A stretch of DNA of 64,000 bases from Dreissena polymorpha (Eukaryota; Mollusca; Bivalvia; Myida; Dreissenidae). The translations under genes and the position numbers were made by a program. The DNA lies in NCBI RefSeq assembly GCF_020536995.1, contig NC_068369.1, forward strand, positions 22,421,060 to 22,485,059. Direction: 5' to 3'. This document shows, piece by piece, positions 11,481-23,008 of this stretch (the first letter of the stretch is position 1; each line of letters starts with the position of its first letter). The notes below the pieces were generated by a model. The model ran no database searches, was not told where the DNA came from, and saw only the letters and a list, made by a program, of their open reading frames with translations.

Positions 11481-13983
11481 TGACCCAGTTTCGAACTCTC
11501 CTTTTTAGGATAGATAAAAATACAAACAGTTGACAGTCTCCATAACATATAGACATGTCACATAGTACCAAATGTTGATGAGTTAATTACACGCTCAGTG
11601 AAATACAACACAGGGTCCTCAACCATCGGCGTCAGATGCTTGAGAGTTACACATAGTGCACATGTGTTAACCCTCTCCTCCAGCCAAAATTCTATGTCAA
11701 TTAGCTTGTGGAAACCCAATGCCGGGATTTCTGATGATCCCGTCATCCACATGAGGACATAATGTGGCTTCAGGGTAATCCCGTTGACAGTGGCCCCATC
11801 ACCCTTCGTCGCCTGAATAAATCTTACAAACTGCTGGCCAGTTTCACGGTCAGCCTCCCGATTGATATCCTGACGGTACTTGAATTTAAGCAGACCTCTG
11901 ACATCAGCAGCGGTGACTGGAGGCTTCCAACTGCTGAAGAGACAGCACAGCTTCTCCTCCCTCACCAATGTCAGCACATTGTGAGTTCGTAGACCTGGGA
12001 TGATTATATCAAATGTCTTTAATGCTACTAACAGTCATTTTATAGAGCTGTCAATCACATAGTTACATGTTTAATAACACATAGTCTCTAGACATATGCA
12101 GTTGATTCATAAAAAGCATGTATTTTAAACCGACCCAGTAATGAATATTATGCAATTTAATAAATAAATAAACCACACATCTGATATATTGGCACTAAAG
12201 GCAGTTTAATAAAAATGTTTGATTAATACATGAAAGCTTTTAGGTTTTTACCAGTCCCAATTTCACTATTTTTTATCTTTAATTGAAATTCACTTGTACA
12301 AATGTGTGTTAAATTTGAATTAAAATCAATCATCTATTGACTAGCCAGCTTACAAAAACATCTTATTCCATTTCGAGGAGCTTTGTTACTCAATATTATA
12401 ATTATATCTCATTACCTTCAATGAACTGTTCCAGTTCATCTCTGCAATCCAGGACCATGTTGCTCACAAGGGCGGACTGCAGGAGGGGGTGTGGTCTTTT
12501 TTTAATGAGTTACACGGGAGGATGAAGCCTGCTGCCTCTCGCTGGTCGTACATGCTGAAATACAGCTCTTGTAACTCTCTGTGTGATGAGGCATGTGGCA
12601 TCTGAAATTATACGTCATTTAATATTATATGATCTATTTTACAAAAATCTTGACTCAGATGGACTGCATTTAACTCTTTTCAGCACAAACAAATAAATTT
12701 TCATCAAGAATTGACTTCTTCAAATTGTTATCCTCTGTTTATCAAATTATGTTCAGCTATATTGCTATTACTCATGCAAATATTATTTGCTATTTGGCTA
12801 GAGTGTGTGAGGTATGTAAACTGTTTAAAATTGCTCAGGGTTTTTCATTACATTTTTTACATTTCTGTCACTGGTTGTAGTTCAGGATCTGAATTTCCAG
12901 TCCGAAAGTATTTGTTTTGGTCGGTACAACTGCTTGATGAGTTCCCGCCAAAAAAGATACTCGAGGCCTGGAAATTCTTGTCTGAGTCTACAACTTATGA
13001 TATTTTTTCTTGCATAAATATTTAACAAGTAGTAAAATGGAATGATTTACAGCTGAAATGGAATATTTTAAATAGTTTTTATTATGGACACATAATCTTA
13101 GAAGCGTGGTATTATGACATCATGAAGAGAAAGTGACAAAACACCATAACATTAATGTCGAGAACAATGTTCTGATGTTATTTGAATGTTTTAATTGCTT
13201 ACGAGTCATCCTCCATCCCCCTGTGCCAGACAGGTTTTCCCAGCATGAATGAAGGCTGTGGAATTCTCAGTCAGATATGCAAGAATCATAGGTTTTTAAC
13301 ACATATTATAATATTTACCTTTTCAAGAGTTTTTACCATCTCCGGATTGAGGTCATTTGGATTCACACCATTGTTTCTGATGTCAGGGATCTTACCGTAT
13401 GGTGCCTAGGGCGTCTTTCATGGCATGGTTTCTTCTCACTTTCAGGAGCATAGGGTCTGTAATGGGACCGGTGATGCACGTACTGGCTAGTTGTTGGAGC
13501 CGCTCATTGGCAGTATCTGTTATACGGCTAGGTCTGCAGAAACATACTTTTTACTGAAATAATATTCAAAATCTCATAACGTTAAAATTTGATCAAAATA
13601 GCAATTTCTATTTTTACAAGGATCTGGTTAATTTTAAAATACAACAAATCAGATATTTAATCGATTGACCATTTATGAAACTGCCCCCATCTGTTTATTA
13701 ACGCTGCTATCAAATAATTGTTTCGCTATCGGCTATGATCGATACTGTAAATGGGCAAAAATAGAAGTATTAACAGTGACATGGTTCAACAGATTTGTAG
13801 TAGACAGGGGATATGTAAAACTAACTTTACACACATAACAATAGCGGTCTTCTTATCAACAGACAGTGTAAAGTATTTCCATACTTCCGAACCGGCTGGT
13901 GGCATTTTCAGACTTAAATCATAACCCTTATCACAAAAAAATTGTTCTGAGGTTTTCTAACAAAAATTTATATCATTTGAGAA

Positions 13984-14283
13984 ATTTGAGTAATTGACAT
14001 ATTTAATGTCTGTTCAAACTGTTATCATAAAGACTAAATTATTATTCGCTGGTCAATTGAAACCCTCAATTAGCACCTAATTGACAAACAACAGTTTGTG
14101 CCCTTTCTTAGAGTGAGTGTAATGCATTGCGCTATTTGAGTAATTCACACATTTTTATGGCTGTTCATACTGTGATCACAAAAACTTAATTATTATTCAC
14201 CAGTCAATTAAAGCCGTTAATTGGCACTCCATTGACAAACAACAGTTCGGGGTCTTTCTTAGTGTGTGTATATTGCATTGTGC
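13984..14283. repeat. two-copy 150-bp tandem duplication
   Basis: Two units starting ATTTGAGTAATT(g/c)AC at 13984 and 14134 align over their full length with about 80% identity. Shared blocks include TTATTATTC, GTCAATT and ATTGACAAACAACAGTT. They lie in an intron of the HECT-like gene. No coding sense. Confidence 0.7.
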
Positions 14284-15554
14284 AATCAATTCTGATACGG
14301 GCCGTGTTATCAGTTTGACACAATGAACTTCACAGCAAACACGTTAATCCCAAATTTTTTAGGGTGCAAATTAGTAAGCCGCTCGCAGGTCATTACAAAT
14401 TAGGGCAATAACGTTTGACCTAATTGCGAATATGCTGATATCAGTTCTGTTATTAGAATACTGACCATTCAATCGAATATTAGAATAATGAAATAATTTT
14501 GCAATCCTTAGTTAAAATTCTGGCTTGGTCTGTCCATTTGCGTAGAAGCTCAAACATGAATATTATTAATCTGCTTTCTTTTAAAACTGATTGCCTAGTA
14601 TTTATTCTACAACAAGGATATGAAAAGAAAGCAGAAGAAGCCCTATAGAAAAATCATGAATTTTAAAACAATGTCTTTAATCAAAACACTTCATTTCAAA
14701 CATTAAGATTATTTAAGATATAATGCATAATATATCATGCACATCAAAAATCATATGCTCTTACAGAATGGCTTGTGATGTTTGAACAGCAGGGATGAAC
14801 TCATTCAGAACGGCTGATGACTTGTTGGCTGTCTGGTCATCAGGCTGGTCAATGTCTCTGTGAGGGAAAGGTCAATGTTTTAATACTGTATCTAATAAAG
14901 TATTACATGGAAGCTTGTGATGCTGATTCTTGACATTAAAGCAAAGATTCAGATCACATGCCATCTGACCACTGTGTTGATGTCGAAAGAGAACCGTGGG
15001 TGTCCCAGCTTGCTCATATAGGGAATCACTCTGTGCATTCTGTAAAAGAAATATGTTTGTTAAGAAATAGTCTATACTAAGGGTGTTATGGCCTTATAGT
15101 GACGGACCAGTCTGCCCATACTTATAGGGGACCAATCCAAAACACTCAGGTCTGCTATATGACTGGGAGGTCACTTAAAGGCCATTAGGTCTGAAGTGGT
15201 GTATCCTTTTTCTAATATTATACCCCATATTATTTTTGTGTAAATTTACAGATTTTGTATGGAGATATCAATTTTTGTGAACATATGTGCAGTGCCTTCA
15301 ACAATACGCTTTACTTTAACAGTGCTTGGTACTATGCTGATTTATGGCCCCCTGTTATTCATATGATTGTGCAAAGAAAGAACACATTGATGTTGTGTAA
15401 GCCATATATTTGTTGTTGTTATACACAATCGTGCCTATTTTACACTAAATGCAAGAGATGATCAAAGCAGCATTCGCAGATAATGAAGGCATTGAATCTT
15501 TTACCTAAACAACTATCCAACAGAATCAAAGGAAGATATGAGCAAAATGCAAAC

Positions 15555-15725
15555 ATACTTTTATGATCTGACCTAGTGACTTATGATTGGACATAGTGAC
15601 CTAATTTATTTAATTTTTAATCAAATATGACCCATTTAAAATATCAGCCTAGAATTTATTGATAAACGACCAATTTTCATTAAAATCAATCAGGAAATAA
15701 ATGTGACCTCTTGTGTAATATTTAT
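15555..15725. repeat. single molluscan ~145-bp repeat unit
   Basis: Contains GACCTAGTGAC, ATGACCCA and ATGTGACCTCT in the same order as the arrays at 18.0 and 26.3 kb. It lies just beyond the 3' border of the large exon of the HECT-like gene. Confidence 0.5.
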
Positions 15726-15829
15726 TATTATAACGCCATATTTTAGCTTGGCATACATTATATGGATCAGTTTGTAAATCAAACAAACCTGAATCTCTGG
15801 AAAGACAATCTGTAAATCATAGTCAATCT

Positions 15830-16090
15830 CAACAGCTGGTGTAGTCGTGAGGGCTGGCATTGACAGAATGGCTGGCGTTGACATGATGACTGGCATTGAC
15901 GGGATGGCTTGCGAAGACTTGTAGGCTGGTGTTGACGGGATGTCTGGCATAGTCGTGACAGCTGGCATTGATGGGATGTCTGGCGTAGTCATGATGGCTG
16001 GCGTTCACGGGATGGCTGGCGTAGTCCTGACAGCTGGTGTTGACAGGATGGCTGGTGTAAGCATGACGGTTGGCATTGTGGCGGATGATG
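15830..16090 (-). repeat. coding tandem repeat (Thr-Pro-Ala units) in HECT-like exon
   Basis: Roughly ten units of about 30 bp based on CC(A)GCCATCC-type sequence encode a degenerate repeat such as TPAILSMPAL and TPDIPSMPAV. The premature TGA at 16003 lies within one unit, where sister units have TCA. Repeats of this kind change length easily by slippage. Confidence 0.75.
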
Positions 16091-16754
16091 AAGGAACAGT
16101 TATCTGGGGCCCAATATGGTAGTCTGGTAGGACCCAGAGTCTCACAAAGCCACACGATTTGGTATCTGCTTTCAGCTTTTGAAGAGACTTTTCCCTTGGA
16201 ATCAACCCCAACTTGCATCGTGCCTGACCCACCATCAACTCAAAAGGTATAGTGTGGAGAATAGGATACAACTCAATGATCTTGTTTCTCAGGTCAGACT
16301 GTGTCCCAGTAGACGGAGGGGAGAAGGTGGTGTCTGGTTGCCTACCCAGACCTTTGGTTAACAACTCTGTGTGAATTACTGTTGCTGTTGGTGTGTAGAG
16401 CGGGTGGTCGAGCGCACAGGCCTTGAACCTTACAATGGTGGATCTTCGTCTGTCACCTGTGAGTTGTTGGCGGATCTGGGCCCTCCTTGGTCGTGCGGGT
16501 GTCACAGATCTTTGAGGTCTCGCTAGGGTAAGAAGCGCAGATATCAGCTCTCGTCCATGCTGAACCAAGGTCTGACGGCTGATGTCAGACACCTGACTCA
16601 TGGCGGTACTCAGGTGTCTTCTGAACAGATCGGCTGAAATATAAATTACAAGAAATTATAGGAACAATTCCTTAAATAAACTTATATATGAACAAACATG
16701 TATTGAAAGTACCTAAAAGATTTTTGTTGTATATTTTTAATTGTCAAAAATAGC

Positions 16755-16960
16755 AAAAGCCATGAGTCCTTTAATAGGACTGACCAAAGATCTTTCAAGC
16801 CCTCACCTTCTCAAAGAGGGTTGTAAGGGACTACTAGGAAATACTTCACACAAACCATTTAAGCTTTGGGCCGTGTATTTAGTTTAGGTAGAGAAATTGT
16901 TGATGACGACGGACGACGGACACAAGGGATTAAAAGCCCACCTTGTGGCTACGTGACAGG
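16755..16960. repeat. SINE-like repeat tail
   Basis: Includes GATGACGACGGACGACGGAC followed by a run that folds on CACCTTGTGGCTACGTGACAGGTGAG. This matches the common bivalve repeat end where a GACGACGGAC run precedes a small hairpin. It lies upstream of the large exon of the HECT-like gene, inside the first intron. Confidence 0.5.
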
Positions 16961-17685
16961 TGAGGGTAAAAAACAAAAAAACTTTTTTTCTACCAATGAA
17001 ACTTTTCAATTTTTTTTTAATATTAATTGAGATGCGGAAATACTTATACATCAGAAGAAAAAAAGGGGTCACCGATTAAATGTTCATCTCTCCTGTGACT
17101 TTATTACACATTCACTTTATTTCATGCGATATACATGTTCCCCTATACAGTGTTGTAATAAAGTTACACTGTGTTTAAAGTGAAATTATGGGTATATAAC
17201 ATTTAATAGGTGCCAATCGCAACCGTTGTTTATTTTTGGTGTTTTCACTTCATATACACATATACTTGCTCACGCAGCATCAACCTACTAAACAATAGTA
17301 AACTACTAAAACAATATCCTGTAAAGAGAAAATAATGCATTTGAATATTAACCGTTTTGAAAACGACATAAATGATATGATACACAATGTGAATCAAAAT
17401 GTAATTTTAGTGCAGAATTGTTCATACGACACAAAGACACTATTTTGTTCTACGGATCATTTCGGCTTAGAGGACTCACATGGCATGTAAAATATCAAAT
17501 ATTATATATATTTTTTGCAAAGAACTGGTAGCAAGATGAGTTGCAGATAATTGGTCAGTAAGCACATTTTAACTAACTATTTTTACCAGTCGATTCTTTT
17601 CAGCTAAATTCAACAGTGAGCAAGAGCTGTCAGAGGACAGCGCCCTTGACTATTCGAGTACTTGACAGTATAAAACATTTATTTT

Positions 17686-17835
17686 GCTGGGGGTAGGGGG
17701 GGTTGAAACGGGGGTATAATGTGGGGTGTGGTCATTTAATAGATGATCTATCAAAAATAAAAAAAATAAAAAATTGGGAGGGGGGAGGTGGGAGGTGGGA
17801 GTAGGGGGGAGGGACTCTGGGTTGGGGCGTGGGGT
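17686..17835 (+). other. G-rich tract with quadruplex potential
   Basis: The plus strand has many runs of three or more G separated by 1-3 bases, densest at 17776-17813. It is non-coding and lies in the first intron of the HECT-like gene, with the C-rich strand being the sense strand of that gene. Confidence 0.6.
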
Positions 17836-18019
17836 ATTGTTTTGGTGGGATCCATTGTGGTATTCAGGTAAGTGTTGTTTTGTCAAAGTATTAATAAAAT
17901 CTAATCATTAATAAAGAAGTTATGGAAATGTAAGCGAAATGTTGTCTGCTCTAGTTTATAGGCTGGGGTCATGTTTGTAAACAATATGCAAAATATAAAA
18001 GCATAAAAGGATTTGAGAA

Positions 18020-19130
18020 AATGACCTGGTGACCAAGTTTTTTGACAAAACATGACCCACTTTCAAATTTGACCTACATTTCACTGAGATAAACATTCTG
18101 ACTAACTTTCATATAATCAGGAAAAACGTTGACAAAAATATTCAACACAATATATTAAGCAGTATTGAAGATATAAGGAATACTTGAAAAAGTTGCGCTA
18201 CACTTGAGTGTAACGCCAACGGCACACAAGAACAGTAGCCCTTCGTATTCTCCAACTAGATAAGCTGAAAATATTTTCCTATTTAGTGTTTACAAAGTAT
18301 TTGTACAATTTAACTTATATACCTAGTTTTACAAACATTGTGCCTTGCAGAAAGCTTACATCAAAATGCTGACACATGCACAGACAACATACAATGTACT
18401 TTATAGCCAACCTTGTTTCAGTTTCAACAAGACTGCATTTGTTTTGGCATTGAAATGTGAGGGATAAAAAATTCGACCAAAGATCATGAAGATTGAAGCA
18501 AAAATACAGCCACTTTAATGTTCACAACATTTGTCTATTATTTGACATATTTACCTAGTTATTGACCCAATGTTCGAACTTCACTTAAAAATCTTTTTTT
18601 TTTACCCAATATTATAGAGATCATGCAGATTGAAGCAAAACTGTGGCCATAAGGGTCTTTACAAGGTTTTCCAATTATTTGACCCAAATTCAAAGTTGAC
18701 CTTCAGATCACCCATATAAACATGTTGGCCAAAGATCATGTTGACTTAAGCCAAAATATGGCAACTAGAGTGTTAACAAGATTTTTCTATTATTTGATCT
18801 AACGACCATGTTTTTAACCCAACATGACCAAGATTCTAACTTGACCTTAAGATCATCAAAATAAACATTGTGACCAAATATCCTGAAGATTGAAACAATG
18901 GTCACAGAAGTATTTACAATGTTTTTTTTAATTTTAGCTCTGGTTGCCATCTTAGTCATCAGATTGGATTTATTTGGACAATTTTGGTAGAGGGCCACAC
19001 AAGGAAAATTCCTGTCATGTTTGGTTAACATTGGCGTAGTGGTTTTTGAAAAGATTTTTTAAAATGTGGGATAGCCAAACAAACAGACGGACACACAAGA
19101 CAAACACTATATGCCACCGCATTGCAGATG
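18020..19130. repeat. array of ~145-bp molluscan repeat units with terminal hairpin
   Basis: Several units share ATGACC(c/a)A, TTGACCTT(a/c)AGATCATC, AAACAT(t/g)(c/g)TG and TGAAGATTGAA blocks. The array ends near 19130 with CAGACGGACACACAAGAC, then CCACCGCATTGCAGATGCTG and CGGTGG, a perfect stem CCACCGCA/TGCGGTGG. That hairpin is the usual 3' end of this repeat class. It fills much of the first intron of the HECT-like gene. Confidence 0.7.
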
Positions 19131-19293
19131 CTGCGGTGGAATATAAAGCCAGGTTAGTTAATAATCTATTCTCGTACTCAAGTCTAAAGAATTCAAATTA
19201 TTTGGATTACTTACCGGCTGCTGTATCTGTTAGGACACCCCGGACAAGCTCTGTGGCGTTGTCTGAAACGGTCTGTGTAGTCTCTGACATGAT

Positions 19294-19988
19294 CTGTAAA
19301 ATACCCGGTATAATGTTAAAATAATATTTTTTCCAAATTTGAAAAATCACTTTTTCAAACACAATGCTTATTAGAAAAACATATAACATCAATACAACTT
19401 CTTATGCCCATATATTTGGTGAGTTTTTGTTGCATTTCGTGATAATTATTATTTGCATAAGCCAGAGGTTAATACCACCACGCCAGGTTAATAAATATGC
19501 ACAATATCTATGTGTAAGCAGTCGATATTCTCATAATTTGGTTAAAATAATAATAATTATTATGTTCAATGTTAGTTATCTCTAAAACTGCCAAATCATG
19601 GTTGTAGATCTATATTTTTTAAAGTGAGATTACATATTTTGAAAACATAATATTGAAGATTACAATAATATGTTATATAAAAGTTCTTCTGAGGATTTCC
19701 TTTTAAAATTAGTATCTAGACATAAAATTGATTATGAATGTGCACTAAAATCTTAAAATTTTCATTTTCAAATAAATACCCAGAATTATGATAAAGGTTC
19801 ATTTATATGAAATGTCTATTCAAAAGCCTATAAAGCATTAACCAACAGGTACAATCCCAACATGTTCATTGATTGTAACGCTTCTGATTATCTAAAATTG
19901 TACAAGCTTGAAATAAACATATGAAATTGATAAATTGTAATCATGATTTCATTTTATTTTTGGTGTCAGTTTAGTTGACAAGGTAGTA
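19294..19988. other. 5' flank or first intron of the HECT-like gene
   Basis: AT-rich sequence directly upstream of the first coding exon, which is itself preceded by a TTTTACAG acceptor. A 5' untranslated exon must therefore lie further upstream. A minus-strand donor-like AGAA|GTAAGT at about 21680 is one candidate. No other features. Confidence 0.35.
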
Positions 19989-20758
19989 AGACACTTCGAC
20001 CCATTGACACTTTGACCCCTACCCACTTTAGAAGACTCTTCGACCCCTTGACACTTCTACCCCTATTTTCAATATTTTTGTTGAAGGCACATAGACTCCT
20101 GTTTATTTTAATCAAGACACTTTGACCCCTGAATCCAAACACTACATTAGCAATTAATTTTGTACTTTTGGGCTGTGATTATTCTTTTTTTAATTTCAGC
20201 AATACATGAACTCAGAAAGTACATGAGAAATAAGATAATTATTAACACTAAAATGTACAAGTATAGTTATAGTAATTACTTTGTGCTACTTAGTGGAACT
20301 CTAATAAAATAAACAGCGAGAGACAAACAAACGCCTTTTTAGACATCTTTATTTCTTTGATACCAGATTTATCAGATTTCATGTTTACTGTCTACTTATA
20401 GATTCTTTTAAGAACTTGTTTTTGTTTTGGTAATTTTCTCAATTAATGATCATAATAAGTTAATAACGGACATATTTCATACCTATTCTCTCTCGTTTGA
20501 AAAAGTATTTTCATATGATCAAGAATAACACTCATGACTGTGTCACATAATGCATATCATTTATTCATCACACAAATCAATTCCATTAAGAATAATTATG
20601 TTAAATAAATAAAATATTAAGCAGGGGCCAAAGTGTCTAAAAAAACACAACATGGGTCGAAGTGTCTCAAAAATAGGGGTCTTTGTGTCTAAAGGGGGTT
20701 GAATTGTTATCTTTAAAAAAAAACAACGGGGTCAAAGTGTCAAGGGGTCGATGTGTCT
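19989..20758. mobile_element. foldback/MITE-like element built from GACACTTTGACCCC units
   Basis: The left end begins AGACACTTCGACCCATTGAC and continues with further GACAC-T-GACCCC units to about 20130. The right end, read in reverse, begins AGACACATCGACCCCTTGAC and carries the same kind of units back to about 20630. About 500 bp of AT-rich unique-looking sequence lies between. The inverted, repeat-built ends make this a non-autonomous DNA transposon. No target duplication could be fixed. Confidence 0.75.
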
Positions 20759-22950
20759 GACATTCCAAAAACAGTAATAAAATTAATTGCAAAAGATTTT
20801 TATGTTAATTTGCGATATTATCAGATATAAATCATACTCTTTTGCCAACCGTTGTGTAAATATACGGACAGTGAAAAGGGCATTTAGTGTCCGATTAATG
20901 GAATGGCAAAAAGTTCAATTATCTCCAAATGAACGTATTTAATATTTTAAGAAATCATAAAACCATGACTATTAAATAAAACAACTCATTTTCAAGGGAT
21001 AAATAAGCATCAGAAACATTTGCTCACATATCAACAAATATTCATAGAAATGAAGTAATTACATTTTTATTTAATTTAAAGACATTATATTATAACGATA
21101 AAACAGAGGGGTTGTGAAATCTAGCTGCAGTCACTTTAAGCTACCTAGCATATAATATCTTAAAGTACATTAACATCCATTAAATAAAATGTAAAAAGTA
21201 AACTTTAAATAACTGTATCAGAATTAAAATTAGATAAATTTTAAAACATGGACTGTCACTTAAAGCGTATTTAGCACCAATTTTGGCAAATGGACCTACT
21301 ATTTCTAGTACCTGTAATCATTTTATGTAAAAAAGAATGACAGAACCATTCTGTTAGTGTTGAATATATATGAATCTAGCCTGAAAGAGTCTATTTAACT
21401 TATTTTTTAAAAGAAACCATCAGCACATATATGACTGGAAAGTATATCTATTATTATTACTATAAAATTCTTTCCCAACAATTTATAATATATATGTATG
21501 ATATGAATACAGGATGTAATTCATAGCTAAGATCACTATAATTGGTCTCATATCAATTCTACAAATCATGAAAGAAAATATATACATATTAAATGAAAGT
21601 TTCATCTCCTCCGACATAAAAAGTTGTGCAATTAATAATGCACAAAATGAAAACAAAAAATATTAACAATCAAAACTTACTTCTGTTTTCTGTTTGAATG
21701 ACCTTTCCGACTAATGACTAATAGGGTTGTTCACCCTCGGGACTTCGATTAATAAACCATTGCCCGAGCACACTGCTTAACATAAGCTCTGCATTAAAAG
21801 GTCGAACACGGCCATAAAATGGACAGCCCGATTTTACTGGGCTGTACCATTGATAAAAATAGAAAACTTTGCTGTGTTGGTGCGGTGCTTTAATAAAAAT
21901 CTAGTTATTTAAAAAATAGCTTTACTTATAATTAAATTAGATGGGATATAAATGCAATACTCATTATAAACTGCACATTGGCTGAGCCTAACGCTGTTAA
22001 AAAGCGGCGTTTGTATTGGTTAATAGGCTTTTATAACGACGGCGCTGATCGGCCGAGGACCTTTCCCATTCACACATAATAATTTAAGCAATACTTCAGC
22101 CAATTAGAACCATTGAAATAAAGTTTGTGGGTAATTTGGACGAATAGAATGACTTTCATCATATATTCACCACTAAATGGGTTCCTTTGACAATAAACAA
22201 GACCCAATTGAATCTGTCAACACCCAAGAAGGACCTTTGCATGTGTGAAAGTTGCAGTACACAGGAAAGTGTTGACACAAAACACAAAACTCATGTTATC
22301 AAAACATTTCACTTTTGGAAACCCTTTTTGCTAAGAATCTAGCACATTTCAAAGGTGCTAATACATGGTCAGGTCAAAGTGACATTAAACAGTCTTCAAA
22401 AGCATATAAGCATTAACAATATATAAGATATGCATTAAGGCAACACATGGAAATTTCATTTTTGAACATTTTTATTAATATTGCCCTTTTTATATTGATA
22501 ATTAGTGCCTTCAAATTCTGACATTTTACCCCTTATTCCATACATATCATCACATAAAAAAACATGAATTGTTCAAAGGTTTCCATTCATACAAATATAT
22601 TCCAAAAAGATTGTGCGTCCTTTTTATTTTAATTAAAGCATCCAAGGTTACTGAAAACAAACAGTAATTTCGGCACAAAATGCTTAATAAATAAAAAAAC
22701 AATTTCTTTCTCAATTATATATATGAATAATTATTAACCGACAAACTTGAGCTCATAAACTTAATGTTAACCATTATATATAAGCACTCCAGCACTATTT
22801 ATTTATTTATTTATTTATTTATTCTTGAGCATTGTGCTCCTCATATATAATTATATTATAATTGTAGGTGAATATGGGTTGTTAAATCATTATTCATTAC
22901 TATTATTATCATAATGATTTTGCAACATTTCAATATAATATTATACATAA
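20759..22950. other. non-coding AT-rich stretch; (TTTA)n microsatellite
   Basis: No gene was seen. A (TTTA)n run of about 30 bp lies at 22796-22825. Around 21720-22090 the sequence is less AT-rich and has CCAAT/ATTGG motifs at about 22015 and 22098, and a donor-like site at 21680 on the minus strand, so it could be the promoter of the HECT-like gene. That is speculative. Confidence 0.35.
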
Positions 22951-23008
22951 AGTGAAATTATGGAAATTTTTCACTGAAAAGCATTTTTTTCCTATATAAG
23001 TCTTTGTA

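Larger units (their letters stand above)
11558..19293 (-). pseudogene. HECT-like (G2E3-like) ubiquitin ligase gene, probably decaying
   Basis: Minus-strand exons with clear borders: 19293-19215 (start ATG at 19290-19288), 16633-15789, 14857-14765, 13533-13319 (or to a GTAAGA donor at 13396), 12601-12416 and 11994-11558. Phases join cleanly at 19215/16633, 14765/13533 and 12416/11994. The protein starts MSETTQTVSDNATELVRG. The last exon has the HECT C-lobe layout seen in G2E3-like proteins: FTGS-like WMTGSSEIPALGF, then NTCALCVTL, where Cys sits where HECT ligases carry the ubiquitin-accepting Cys. Exon 2 contains a Thr/Pro/Ala repeat. Faults: an in-frame TGA at 16003-16005, a frame change near 13395 and another near an A7 run at about 12500. 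An extra exon near 15045-14980 is possible but does not fit phase. It may be a pseudogene or an assembly with small errors. Confidence 0.7.

Noticed and set aside
12711-13025. 104-residue plus-strand open frame inside the HECT-like locus
   Set aside because: Lies in an intron on the opposite strand, starts in low-complexity sequence and shows no family motif or splice borders.
13195-13290. Possible extra minus-strand exon of the HECT-like gene (ILAYLTENSTAFIHAG)
   Set aside because: No convincing acceptor and donor in phase with its neighbours, and the flanking exons already join without it.
14957-15043. Possible HECT-like exon reading HRVIPYMSKLGHPRFSFD
   Set aside because: A good TTTACAG acceptor is present, but no donor gives a phase compatible with both adjacent exons; mentioned only as tentative.
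22796-22825. (TTTA)n run as a regulatory element
   Set aside because: An ordinary microsatellite with nothing else nearby to support a function.
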